This document shows positions 40,517 to 53,274 of a stretch of 64,000 bases of DNA, piece after piece (within the stretch, counting starts at the first letter, position 1; each line of letters starts with the position of its first letter). The notes beneath the pieces are model-generated. The model saw nothing but the letters and a program-made list of their open reading frames with translations. It did not search any database and was not told where the DNA came from. Source of the DNA: Acridotheres tristis (Eukaryota; Chordata; Aves; Passeriformes; Sturnidae); the NCBI GenBank assembly GCA_037013685.1, contig CM072888.1, forward strand, positions 13,396,216 through 13,460,215, given 5' to 3'. Both the position numbers and the translations under genes were made by a program.

Positions 40517-43356
40517 ACCCCATTACAACCCTCCCCAAAAGGGAGCTGACATTACTAAATACTGACATCAATCTATTCTATCCACTTTTTACAGAGCCAC
40601 AAAAGACATGTCTTTATCCCTTCTAACTGTTCTGCTGTGATTAAAAATTTCAACTGACATTGGCAACACTGGTCTGAGCGTATCTTTTCCAATGTCCAGC
40701 AAGGAATTAGAGGTACATACTTCAAAGAGGACTTGATTCAGCTGTTATTCTGTCCTGCTCATCCCTAATACTCAAACTCGAACATTCACCTGAGTTTGCT
40801 CTAAAAATGTTCACCAGAAAGGCAGCTAAAAACATCACATGAGGTAAAAAGGCAGCAATTTCTGCTGACTGTGGCAGGAATCATCCGAAAAGTTACACTG
40901 CTCAGACCTGTCAGAGAGGAGACAGAGAGAGAAGAGACAGAATCACCAACCACTGAGCTCATGTCAACTATTTTCCAATCAAAATTCCTTCCTGGCATCC
41001 CCCAGTGCCTCTGCTTGTCACTGGGAATGCCACCTCAACACACCCATCCAGGCACTCAGAACAAAACTCAGCAGCTGCTCATATCTCTCTTGGCTCCTAC
41101 ACTAATAATAGTGTCTAGGAAGCAATGTTCCAGTAAGGCTATTCAATAATGTCCTCATGATATGTGAGATCATCTCCAGACCACTAATAAATATGGAAAT
41201 ATTCTATAGTTAAAATAGAAACTGGAAGAAAGGGTTTCAGAAAAAGAAGTCAAAACCAGCATCCTTATTCAAAAGATAACACTCTTCAAAGATAAATTCT
41301 CTTAACACGGTTTTGCCATCAAACCCGACACATTAAAAGCCTACAATCCCTTTCATCTCTTACAAGTCTTCAAGATCCTAAAAGCAAGCAAACCATAGCT
41401 ATCACTACAGGAACAGGGAGCACATACAGAAAGTTTTATTTATAAAAGGACTGAAATTGAAATAAACGTTGATAGAATTATTTGGGAGATATTTGACATT
41501 TTTGTGGTATCAGAAGGTTTTGTTTCAGGAGGGGCTTTGATTACTTGTTCTGGTTACATGTTGCTTACAAAGACAGTTAAGTTCCACTGAAAGAAACCTT
41601 TCTCTGTACCAGAGAGAAGCAGTGGAGGAGGCACTATCAGATAATTGCCCAAGTGGTCCAGTTGCTTCCTCCAAGAAATTGCCACTTTTCCTGCCTGACA
41701 TCTTAGTTTCCAATTCCATTTTTAAATGCATCAACGGTAATTATGCCAAGCTAATTTCCAAGAAGGTATTAAAATCAGCTTCCTTCTAAACACTTTCATT
41801 CCGAGAACAACAAAAAAACATGTATAAGAGGAAAAAAAATCCCTCCTCAATGAAGCAAGCTTTGCAATAACTTTACCAACCTGAAGTGGACTTCAGTACA
41901 TTCATGAAATGCTATAACAAAGTTGGCATACCTGTTTTTCTTCACATCTGCATGCTTTCTGTAAAAAAAAATTGAATGACAAAGTGCTATAAACTTTAGA
42001 AAAGCCAAACTGCTGACTGAAATTTCCACTGGAATAGTCTGCACAGTAAGGGCAGAACAGCTGCTTTCTGAGCTCATACTGCTATGCCCTCCATACTGAA
42101 ATGTCCACCACATGACTGCAGGAGAACATGGAACATCCTCCTCTCAGATTCTATATAAACTAATTTACTTGAAGAGGATAAAAACAGTTCATAACTACTT
42201 CTCAATTCAAATAATGACTACAGAAAAAGAGCAGTGTGTACAGCCTCCCTTAATGCAGAAAGGACTCATACAGAGCACTTCTTTGTGACATTTCAATATT
42301 CATGAAATGCTTAACGGATAAATAATCCTAAATTTGAAGCAACAGATTAAATAGTGATGGAAAGAAAGATATGAACAGGTGAAGGGTTTGCCCAAAGCTG
42401 CTCACAAAGTCACTTCTCTTGGCACAGCTTGGTTTCTCATACACAAAGAAGAAAAATGAAAAGAGAACTAACTTTGCAGACATGAACCATGTCCACTATA
42501 GAAAGATCCTGAAGAATGACAGCAACCTATTTGCAGCAATTTTTTTTTAAAGTGCCCTATATACAAATTACGTCGCACCAAAATATAATGTATTTTTGTA
42601 AGTTAATAAAGAGGAATTCATACCTAAAACACGTTATAATTAAAGACATATTAAAGTGGGTAACAGAGGCAGGAAAGGAAATGGAATTTCCAGATAAGTG
42701 AAGGCAAAGAATCGTTTCTGTTCAGTCTCAAACCTACATTTTCCAAATAAAATTTGCATCTTGGATATCACATATTACATGTGCTGTGTAATATTTGTAT
42801 ACACACAGAAAAATTTTCTGTTTGGCTATGTGTGACTGACCTTTCTCATACATCTTCAATCTGCTTGTTTTCAGGTCTCAGCCCTCTAGAAGGGCATTTC
42901 TAGTCATCAATACCCTCAGAGCTGGTTGCACTACTTGGCTCTCTAGTTTCCAATCTCCTTCAGTTTTGCTACAGGCCCTCAGCAAAGTCCATCTAAATAG
43001 AGTGCCAAGTTCTACACATTCAAGAATGCAACACAAACATTTCCTTAGCTCATTAGACTAACCAACACAAAAGCTTGAGGTGGTGTGTTTGGAGCTTAGA
43101 ACTATTCCTTCACAAAACATTGCAAAAAACTGCAGTGAGAGGAGAGACACACAACAAGGAGGTGGCAATAATAAATTTCCACGCTTGACTAGCTAGTTCT
43201 CTATCCCTCAGGATGGCAGCCTTCCCCCTCAGGTACAACTCTACCCGTGTTGGACAACCAGTAATGGTGTTGGAAGACACACAGATGTGTTTTGTGAAAC
43301 AAAACAAAAACAGCCATGGGAGAGAATCTTTTCTCTCCCAAGATTCTTCTACTTCT

Positions 43357-45098
43357 TGTGTTGGTTTTGGCTGGGATAGAGTAAATTTTCTTCGTAGTGG
43401 CTGGTATGGGGCCGAGTTTTGGATTTGTGCTGAACACAGTGATAGTAATAGGGATGATTTTATTATTGCTGAGCAGGGTTTACACAGAGCCAAAGCCTTT
43501 TCAAGTTTTTGCATAGCCATGCTGGTGAGGAGACTGGGGGTGCATGGGAGGTTAGGATGAGACCCAGCTGGGACAGGTGACCCCAAGTGACTGAAGGCAT
43601 ATTACACAGAATATGCTGAGCTAGAATAGATCCACAAAGATCACTGAGTCCAGCACCCGGCCCTGTACAGCACTGTCCCCAAGAGTCACATCATATACCC
43701 AAGGGTACTGTCCAAACACTTCTAGAATTCAGTTGGTGCTTGACCACTGCCCTGGGGAGCCTGTTCCAGTGCACAGACATCCTTTGGGGAAAGAACTCTT
43801 TCCTGATAGCCAAGCTAAACCTCCCCTGACACAATTTCAGGCCACTCCCTCACATCCTGTCACTCAGCACCACACAGAAGAGTGTCTGCCCCTCCTCTTC
43901 CACTCATGAGGAAGTCATAACTGAATGAGGTCTCTGCTCAGTCTCCTCTTCTCCAGGTTGAACAGGCCAAGTGGCCTCAGCCACTTCCATCAGGCTTCCC
44001 CTCAAGACCCTTCATCATCTTTTGTGCCCTCCTTTGGATGCTCTCTAATGACTTCATGTCTTTTTTATATTGTGGCACCCCAAACTGCCCCAGCACTGGA
44101 GGTGAGGCTGCCCCAGAGCAGAAGGGACAATCCCTCCCTTGCCCAGCTGGCCATGCTGTCCCTGATGCCCCCCAGGACAGGGTTGCCCTCCTGGCTGCCA
44201 GGGCACTGCTGGCTCACATTCACCTTTCCATGGAGCAGGACCCCCAGGTCCCTTTGCACAGCGCTGCTCTCCAGCCTCTCATTGCCCAGTCTGTCCATCC
44301 ATCCAGGGTTGCCTCATTCCAGATGCAGAACCTGGCACTTTCCCTGGCTGAACTTCACATGGTGATGATTGCCCAGCCCTCTGATTTGTCAAGGTCCCTC
44401 TGCAGGACCTCCCTGTCTTCAAGGAGTCAACAGCTCCTCCCGTTTTTGTGTGATCTGAAAACTTGTTTAGCATCCCTTGTAGTCCTGTATCCAAGTTGTT
44501 AATGAAGATGTTGAAGAGCACAGGGCTTAAGGTGGAGCCCTATGGAACCCCACTAGTGACAGGTCTCCAGGCCACTCCCTTCACCATAACCTTTGTGCAC
44601 AGCCCGTGAGCCAGCTGCTCACCCATTGCACGGTCTGTTTATACAGCCTGTGCAGAAGGATCCTGGGAGAGAGTATCCAAAGCTTTACTAAAATCCAAAG
44701 CTGGCTTCCCTTGACCAGCTAGGTGTGCTAACTTGTTATGAAAGGAAATCAGGTTTGATAAGCAGGAATTTCTATACCTATGATGTCATGCTCCATAGAG
44801 AAAGAGGGGCAATATTTGGAGTAACAGCATTTGTCTTTCCAAGTAACCCTTACATATAATTGGACCCTGCTCTCCTGGAAATGACTGAACACCTGCCTGG
44901 CCATGGGAAGCAGTGAACAATTCCTTGTTTTGCTTCATTTATGCACGTGGCTTTTGCTTTCCCTGTTGAACTGTGTTGATCTCGACCCAGGAATTTTCTA
45001 GCTTTTACCCTTCTAATTTTCTCCCCAATTCCAATGGCTGGGAGAGTGAGCAAGTGGCTATGTGATTTTCAGCTGTCAGATAGGGTTAAGCAATGACA
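43357..45098 (+). mobile_element. Solo LTR of an endogenous retrovirus, interrupted by CR1
   Basis: Two blocks, 43357-43620 and about 44767-45098, together form one LTR of roughly 600 bp that resembles the ERV LTRs widespread in songbird genomes. It begins TGTGTTGGTTTTGGCTGGG and ends ...GTTAAGCAATGACA, so it has the TG...CA termini. The 5-bp sequence CTTCT lies immediately outside both ends (43352-43356 and 45099-45103), a target-site duplication of the length usual for ERVL-type elements. No internal retroviral genes are next to it, so it is a solo LTR left by recombination. A CR1 copy is inserted between the two blocks. The LTR is non-coding here; the family assignment is from memory. Confidence 0.85.
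43621..44766 (-). mobile_element. CR1 LINE copy nested inside the LTR (minus strand)
   Basis: The longest CR1 copy in the window, with its sense strand on the minus strand and its 3' end at about 43621. The plus strand shows the reversed 3' UTR blocks (gatcactgagtccag..., ctggggagcctgttccagtg). Minus-strand translation over 44065-44521 gives reverse-transcriptase segments (LFNIFINNLDTGLQG, KTGGAVDSL, RDLGVLLHGKVNVSQQCPG). The catalytic FADD box reads FSDH here, and the frame is interrupted, so the element is dead. The 5' truncation is at about 44766, where the LTR sequence resumes. Confidence 0.9.
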
Positions 45099-45991
45099 CT
45101 TCTAAAAATTTTTAGTAAATAAGAAATAAAAAAAAAAAGGCAATAATTCCAGGTAGTTTGATTTCTTTTAGCAAATATGCTGAATCCCCTGGAATAAGTG
45201 AATAGCTAGGAAGAGGCACAACAGAAATTTGAAACCCTGCATTTTGAAACTACTGAAAGCATAAAATGAAGCACAATAAAAGAACAGTAATATTACCACA
45301 GAGCAAGTGTTTGAGAGCAGACTGGACAAAGTCAGCTTTGTTCCTGAAAAGCTTGCAGGCTGAGGAGTTGAACAGACAAAAGCTTTGGAGAAACAGTCTT
45401 TTGGCTCTGAGTTTGTCAGTCAGTTCAGGCCTCTCCAACAGAGAGAGCTTACAACCTGGGATTTTAAGAGGAAAAAGGTGTGGACAAGTTACATTGCTTT
45501 GCTCTCAGAGCACTGATGTGTTCCCAAGGCTGACACTGTGCAGCACTCACAGTCTCTTAATCCACATAAACTGCAAGCTCAGCCCCACAACAGGTTTCTA
45601 AGAAATGGGACCCACTGTCAAAGTGATATTTTGACAAGTTTGTATCAGGTCCTCCGTGACCTGGCAGCATGCTCCCTCCACCTGTTTGCCAGACAGCAGG
45701 ATTTCTTGTGAAGAAGCACATTCTAAGCAATTATATTTTCATGCAAAACCGCTACAAGTTTCTTTTTTTCTTTTTGTTGTTCCAACACACCTACATTCAA
45801 ATATTATTAACATTTTTCAAAGCAAGCAACTCTAATGACTGCCAAAATGACAGATTAAACAAAACAAACAAAAATACGATGCTCTCTCTCTGCTTGGGAA
45901 AACATCCCAGTTTTTGAGATTTGATACATTACAATCTGATTTTTCTTAAGGCTTAAACACTTGATGTATGACAAACTGAATACAACTCAAC

Positions 45992-46010
45992 ATTCACTCA
46001 TTCATTCATT
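45992..46010. repeat. TTCA tetranucleotide repeat
   Basis: Short tandem array of the TTCA type (cattcactcattcattcatt), slightly imperfect, in the plus strand. Confidence 0.8.
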
Positions 46011-49000
46011 ATTTCTAATTTCATCATTTCCTCTAATGGAGGAAATGGACACGTTTCAAAGTTAAAAACCATTCTCTAGCAACAAAGTGGCTGAGAACCT
46101 ATTCCTGGACACCACACACACTACAATGTCCTTCAAGGCCCCAGTTCTGGTACAAAGCCCTGCTCAGTTTCATCCTGGATACTCAATTTTCCCTGCCAAA
46201 TTAAACAAAGCATTGTTTTCCCTCTTCAAGGACATGCAGTCCCAACCAGCCAGGTGCACATACAAAAGCTGACAAGGACCCAGGGAAGCTGTAACAACCA
46301 GATCTACTGAGAGACAAAGCCTCTCTCTGACCTACCTATTGAGCCAATAACCTTCACCTGCCCAGTCCTCTCATTTAAAGAGGCAACAACAGGAGGTTTA
46401 TTCAAAGGTCTGGGCTGTATTAAAACCACAATCTGTTTAATAACACTGTGATTTTCCATCCCTGTAGATTATTTTTCCCCTTGTGCTGCTCCTTTCCCAC
46501 GAAGGACAAGCCTAGTATGAATGATTTACAGGAACTTCTGATTTGGCCTTGGCCTGTGATGATGGCCACATAGCTTCTGAGGGCCTGGATGTTTTCTCTC
46601 TATTTTTATCCTGAAAGATGAGCAAACACATAGGATGGAAAAGAACAACAAAGGGAGGAAACAAAAACAGAGCAGAAGGAGTAAAAGACAAAGAACATGG
46701 TATTTTCAAGAAGCTCCATCCATAGCTACAAGCAGGTATGGAAAACAAGGTGACATTGACGTTATCTGTCAAAAATTGCCAAAAATATCTGTTTAGAAAA
46801 AGAATTGGAAGATAGTGTAAACCAGGCCACAGACTTCTCCTTCCAGTATCTTATTTCCCAATGAGATATCAAAACAAGTGCTTTGGACAGAAGGCACACA
46901 TTTATCTCAGATGTATAATATGGGGCTTCACAAATTACTGCCCTCTCTCCATCAAAGTCACACCCAGAGGAAAACAACCTCCACAGGAGCTGCTGGGATG
47001 GAGTAAAAGTGCCTGCTTCAACTCATTGCAAAACTGATGGCTGAGTTTAAATTTGGCAAGGAAGATGGGTTTGACTTAGCAACAAGGCAGATTTTGGGTG
47101 CTGATTAAGATTGACAACTACAGTGGGTGGCAGCAACCACCAGCAGAGATGTTACATTCTCTGAACAGTAGTTCTTAAACTGTTCTGCCAATATGTGCCC
47201 AAGTTGGTTTGATCATATATTTTACATTCATTAGATATTCCAGAAAACATTCAACTGCACCAAGTGTCTTAATTAGACAACTCAGAAACTTGAAAACTTT
47301 TAAAAGATAACCAAAACACTGAGCATATTGTAGTATCTTAAGGGCAACTGTCATAGAACAGTAAATATGGTATTGAAACTAAGAAAAGTGGCATTAGACA
47401 CAAAAGGAAGCCCCATCAGACATGAGCAAATCATAAAAATTATCTTAAGAAGCCACAAGCCACACTATCAAAACATTAAGCATATTGCCAAGATTCACAC
47501 TCTCTGAACTCTCTCTCTCTAAAACAGCCAAGCCCCCGGTTTTTAGGTTAATGTGATAAGTGTTGCAGCACTGACTGAAGTTGGAATTGTAAAACAAAAG
47601 CACTACAGTCAATGTCAACTTTATACATTAATTATGTAATGTTACAAAACACCTGGGAAGGAGGAGACAAGTATTGGGATGCAGCTCTTCAGTTCCATTC
47701 CAAACGTGTTTCCACGTGCTCCCTATCTAAAGCAAGGGCAGAGCACCCAGCCTGTTTGCTGCTTCCCAAAAAATAAAAATCACCAAACATTCTCCTTCCT
47801 GCCGCCTTGGAAAAACATCTGTGCCAGGCAGAAAGAAATATTCTGCCTCAATAAAACTCACCAAGTTATTTTAGACTGGACTGGAGAAGTGTTATCAGTG
47901 TCATAAGGTCAGCTTGCTAAAATTCGCAACATTTTTGCAATTCAGAGCAGGCAAGCACAGGATAATTTTAGGAAAGCACACACCTACAGCCTTAGCAGTG
48001 AGCCTATTTTTCTCTAACTGCAGGTGCTGGCAGTTTACAGTCTGTAGAGAAAATCCACTCTTTTTTACAACTCCTTAAGATAGACTGAAATTCCATAGAA
48101 TTCTAAAATTACCTTCCTAAAAGTCTTGTCATTAAAAATAAAAAAAAACGGAAAAAAATCTTCTCAACATGATCTACCAGACAACTTCTCTAAAAATTAT
48201 AAACTTATTTCTGTTGGTTTTGTCCTGAAGACTGACAATTACACCAATCAGTGATGGTCTGTTTAAGGAGCACTCACACATTTTATCTAAAGCTGAAAAG
48301 TGATAACTTTTCCCAAAATGATTAAAAACAAAAAATCACTTCGTTTAATGACAGTTTTTCACATCTCTCAGAACTAAAAAAAACCCCATATAAACTCATG
48401 AAATTTCATATTTTCTGATATCACAGATGTTCGGTAGCATAATGCTCTGCTTTCAATAGAGGGGAAAAAATGAACAGTGGAACATCTACAGGACAAAGGC
48501 AGTAATGGAGCTAGTTAGTAATTCAAGCTGAAGAGACGAGATTCAAGCTGACAAACTGGCATCCTCCACAGAATGAGCCTGACACTTTTTATAGCTACTG
48601 ACACAGTAACGAATGCTCTACTTGGGGTGGAGCGAAACAAAATGTTCTTTAGAGTACTTTCTTAAATATAAGCATTTCCCTGGTCCTTGTACAGAAGCAC
48701 TTTTATCTACAAGCAGAAAAGAAAAAAAAATAAAGGGCTGTCATAGTTAATTAGGCCCCAGCTGTGGCAATTATCTTGAAGGGAAGGGAATAGCAACATT
48801 TTGTTATTATTAGCAGCTCTTTCTTAAGGGAAAGCTCTATTAGATGGGCCCCAAAGAACCTGTTTGCCTTAGTTTTCTAATGAGCTCAATAATAGAAACA
48901 TTTCCAATAGAAAGTTGGGGGTTTTTAAAGGCACATACAGCTCAGTAGCCTTTGCAATACTGCCCTTGAAGAAAGTTTTATCTAATGTGACCCTAGCAGA

Positions 49001-52000
49001 GTATATTTCAAATTTAAATCTCAGGGCATCCATATATAGCATTGATTTTCTTATGGTTATCACATCTAAAGCACACCTTACAATAGAAATAAAGCCTGGG
49101 TTTGAGTTACTAATTGAAAAATAAAATAGCTTTCTAAAATGCTAAGTGTAAAGATTCATTAATTCAGAGGTCTCACTGAATTGAAGGCAAAATAATCAAA
49201 TATAGAGCCTGAACTAACCACAGTTAACTTAGGAAACTTTGCACACAAGTTCAGCTAAGACCCTCTTGCAGTATTCTCCCCTTCCCCATTAAGAATGTCA
49301 TCAAGTTTCTACTCAATCTTTGGATTCTATCTAAATCTTTAGTGAATGTCCATTTCTTGTCTAAAAGTTATTAATAAGCTCTATATTAGTGGGTTTATGC
49401 TACTTCTTTAACATGCACTGGAATATCAGTAGAACATTTTTGTGAAAAAAAAAAATTCCTAAGACTTTGAAAGCTGGCACACATTACACATGATTTCATA
49501 ACTGCAGATTATATTAAGGAAAGCTTAAAAAAAATAGACAATTAGTGCTTAAGGAAAAAATGCACCACAGCTCAAGTGGTCTGAGAGGTTTTTATGTGGT
49601 GTTATTATGTAGATTACCACAGCTTTTATATTTACATAATATATACAACAGGTCAGGCCAAAATCTAACCTAGACCAGTGTCTGGAAGGTCAACTACCAC
49701 CACACACCAAGAGAACTGGCCAAGAAAAATAATACAGGTTTGGACAACTCATATCAAAATGGGGCTTGGGATTAGGTTCTTTGTTAAAAATTTATCTTTG
49801 TTAAAAAAAAAAAACAACTCATCAGTAACTCTGTATATTCCAACAAACTCTTTCTGCACATAAAATAAATTTGGTTCTCATTTTGTGTTCTGTCTGGAAG
49901 AGTGCAAGAAATAACTCTTCCATGAAAAACACAAAATGAAAATAGCAATAGGAAGCAGTCACTGAGCATACTGGGCTGCACTGGACAGCCAGGATGCCCA
50001 CTGCACCTAATACATCCATCTCCTGTCTTCAGCAGCCCATCACAAAGTCACTGCAGTCGACTCAAAACAGAATTCTGCTCCAATTTGAGCCTAAATCCAA
50101 GAATAGGGAGGCTCTGCCTTCAGGCACATGGAGCAGCTGTGAGCATGCACTCACAAGTATCCTGTGCAAAGGCCCTGTGAGATGCCCAGGGCCAAAACCC
50201 ATAATCATCATGACTCTTCCTACTTCACCTTGGCATCTCATTGGCAGTGGAAGCTCCTGCTGTAGAGATACAAAAAAAAACCCTTCAGAAAATATCTTCA
50301 AAAGCCCCCCATAAATCTCACAAGCGTGTGAAGAGACCAAGAGTTGGACCAATATAGGGACCGAAATTACAGTATTTCAATAATTTCAATACAATAGTAT
50401 TTGCAATATTCAGACTGAATATATAGTATATATCCAGTGTGTTCTTTAGCTTCCTACAAATTGCACTGCAGATTTTTAAGAGCTCAGAACTAAACCTCTT
50501 ACATTGCTTTCATGATTCAGAATGAGGATTCTCTTATCAGGAACCTTTAAATTCACTTCCATTGAAGCACAACTACCTCCATCCAGAAGTTCTTTATAAA
50601 CTCGGTTGATCCTAACTTGTTTAGCTCAACTGGAATCCTCTAAGAAATACTGCATTTCTATTTTTAAAAAAGTATATACCACTTGTATTTACTGATCAGC
50701 AACAGTAGAGGGAAAAAATAGGTTTGTACTCCTTTTAAACACATTCAACTGTCATAAAAAAAGGAAGAGCCACCTATTGTTTATTCATCCTTCCAATATT
50801 TAGCTTGAACTAGACAACTCGGTGATTCAAAACCTTAAACAGGAAATAGATAGCTTTGAGTCACTCTTGTTTATCTTCGAAACTACTGAAACTTTAAAGT
50901 GTAAAGATACCCTTGAATTATGCTTTACTCTGGGAACTCAACAATTCGAAAATGCAAATTCTTTTTTTTTTTGTTCTCTTTTTCAAGCAGTATAGATAGT
51001 CCTGTAATAACAAAAATCAATTCTTTCAAGTTTTAGGTGAAAAATACGATCCCATGCAACTGAGGAGAGGATCCACATCATGTTACTGTTGTGCCCTGCA
51101 AGGCACTGATGGTTCCTGTGAATTAGAGGGAGTAGCAGCAGTATCTGCTTTCACCTGTCAAGATGCAATCCAGAGCAGGCAGCAGCAAAGTCACTTACAG
51201 GGCTGTCTGTCAGGCAGGAAGAAGGCTCTATTCAATTGCATCAGTTATTCACACCTAAAGAATCCCCATAACATTTCCTGCCAGCTTTACAAGTGAAATA
51301 AGGAAATTGCTACGGGAGGGAAATGCTGGCAGTGTCTCTTGCAGTTCCACAAATTACACATTTCCCACAAATTCAAGAAAAATAGTGCACCTACAACATT
51401 TTATACTTTACATACCACTCAGAGCAGCTTATCACACTTACATAACAATTACACAAGGTGCAAATCTCACATTTTACTAGGTTCTAGAAACAGGGAAATA
51501 TTTTAATTATTATCAAGATGATATTTTTTGTTCAAAAGACTAAAACAATTTTCTAAAAACTGTCAGCAACTGTTGTTTATGAGGCAGTCATCTAAGCTCA
51601 CTACACCCTGCTTTATTATCACATTCTCAAAATTGCAGTGAGACTATCTTTGTGCAGAAAATGCAGTTTGGACACAAATGAATAGACCATTGTGTCTAGA
51701 CCACTTCTCAAGCTGGGTTTTTGGAACAGATATTAATCTCATTTGGTTTCCTGACAGCAAATGAATCAGATTCCTCAAAGAATTTAGATTATAACGTTTT
51801 CTTCTGAAAACACAAGGAGGGCCAATACCCTAACCACAGGGATTTCAGTGGGTTTTAACCATTGGGCTTCTTGTGCTTCCTCTGCTTCAATTTGTCTTTA
51901 AATGTCTGTTGAACAGTGGCACTCCTTCACCAGCACCAGAGGAAGGCAACTCAGCTTCAGACCTGTCATTCAGAGCACTCTAAAGAGGAGAGACAACTGC

Positions 52001-53080
52001 AGAAACCTGAAATGTGGGAACAAGGGTCTAACCCGTTTGTACTTTTCAAACAAGTATACTGAAGATGTTTGTTAGAATAAGGTACAGCAACTAAACCCAA
52101 GAATAAACCTTCTGACTGTCATCTTAGAAAGAAAAGCAGTGCTCAGACCTGAATACCAGACAGGATCTCAGACAGCTTCTCTAAATATTCCTCATGGGCT
52201 AGCCCCAAGTATTTCACCGAGCCCTCTCAGGCCAGGTGGCTCTGGCCAGCACACTTGTCTTCCACCACAAAGCAAAGCACCCTGAGCACTGCACACAAAG
52301 GCAATCTACCAGCACAGGATTCTGCTGTGCTGTGGACAGGACGCTCACGTGAGTTAGGGCTTTCCTCACCACAGCCAGCTCCATGCTTTCAAATTAAGTT
52401 CTGTATACATTACCATACATGAGCAACTGAGCGTTTGGGGTAGTTGCCAAAATACTGTCTAGATGCTTGAGGAAGAGAAGTGAAATTATTTCCCTCTACT
52501 GTTCTAATCCAATTTTCAGGATACTTTTTTACTTTACACTCCAAGTTAAGATGATTTATACTAACACTTCAAGTCACAGATTTCGAATAATGCTCTAACA
52601 TTACAATTTGCAGTAACTGAATGTTAACTGGCCAAAGAATAACAGACAAGTGAAATTTGATACAGCATTTTCTACCAGAGACAAAATCAGAAAACAACGT
52701 TTCTTTATTTACATAAATGAGTTAATTCTGGTTTTAAAAACTTCACCATATCCAGGCAGCTACACTGATCAAACCACTGGCCAAACTCCTATCAGTTTAA
52801 TGGAAACATCCTTACAGCATGGTTTCCTGGCTTTCAGAAGTTTACCATATCAGAGGTGCTGTACACTTCCAAGAACAAAGTGCCATGGCAGTGTATTAGT
52901 GGTTTATTTGAATAATTGGTACAGCAAATCATCCTACTCAATATTTGGCTGACTACACAACTGTGTCTTATATCAAATGGAAAAGATACATTAGCACAAT
53001 ACTACACTAAGAACATGCATGAACATGGTCATTCAAGGCAAAATACATGATTCCCACATAAAACACATTAGAGCTTACTC

Positions 53081-53094
53081 TATATATATATATA
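53081..53094. repeat. TA dinucleotide repeat
   Basis: Seven perfect TA units, lying about 180 bp before the GC content rises into the ARHGAP10 CpG island. Confidence 0.9.
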
Positions 53095-53274
53095 CACTAT
53101 GTGTACACTCAACAAGTAAACGCAAAATTAACAAAACACTATCACATTTTAAGAGGCTAAAGGCATAGAGCTGGTAACCAGCTCTGTCAGCACAAAATCA
53201 AGTCTGATAATTCCGGAACACACTCCTTTTGACAGAGGTGTTTTCCAGCAGCCTCTCCACAGGCTGTAATGCAC

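Larger units (their letters stand above)
30783..43356 (-). other. ARHGAP10: ARHGAP10 intron 1 segment up to the LTR
   Basis: About 12.5 kb of AT-rich intron. It holds a GAT microsatellite (31525-31540), an A/C-rich low-complexity stretch (34424-34486), a 17-base A run (34725-34741), a short AGCA repeat (40501-40516), and two comparatively long unidentified open frames on the plus strand (31719-32303 and 35844-36446). The 38500-39100 part has locally higher GC, without an identified cause. No RNA gene or known repeat family was recognised. Confidence 0.7.

Noticed and set aside
43110..43586. Minus-strand open frame of 158 codons
   Set aside because: It spans the 5' half of the ERV LTR and flanking intron and reads antisense to the LTR; there is no protein-like signature.
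43925..44502. Plus-strand frames of 146 and 154 codons
   Set aside because: These are antisense translations of the minus-strand CR1 copy.
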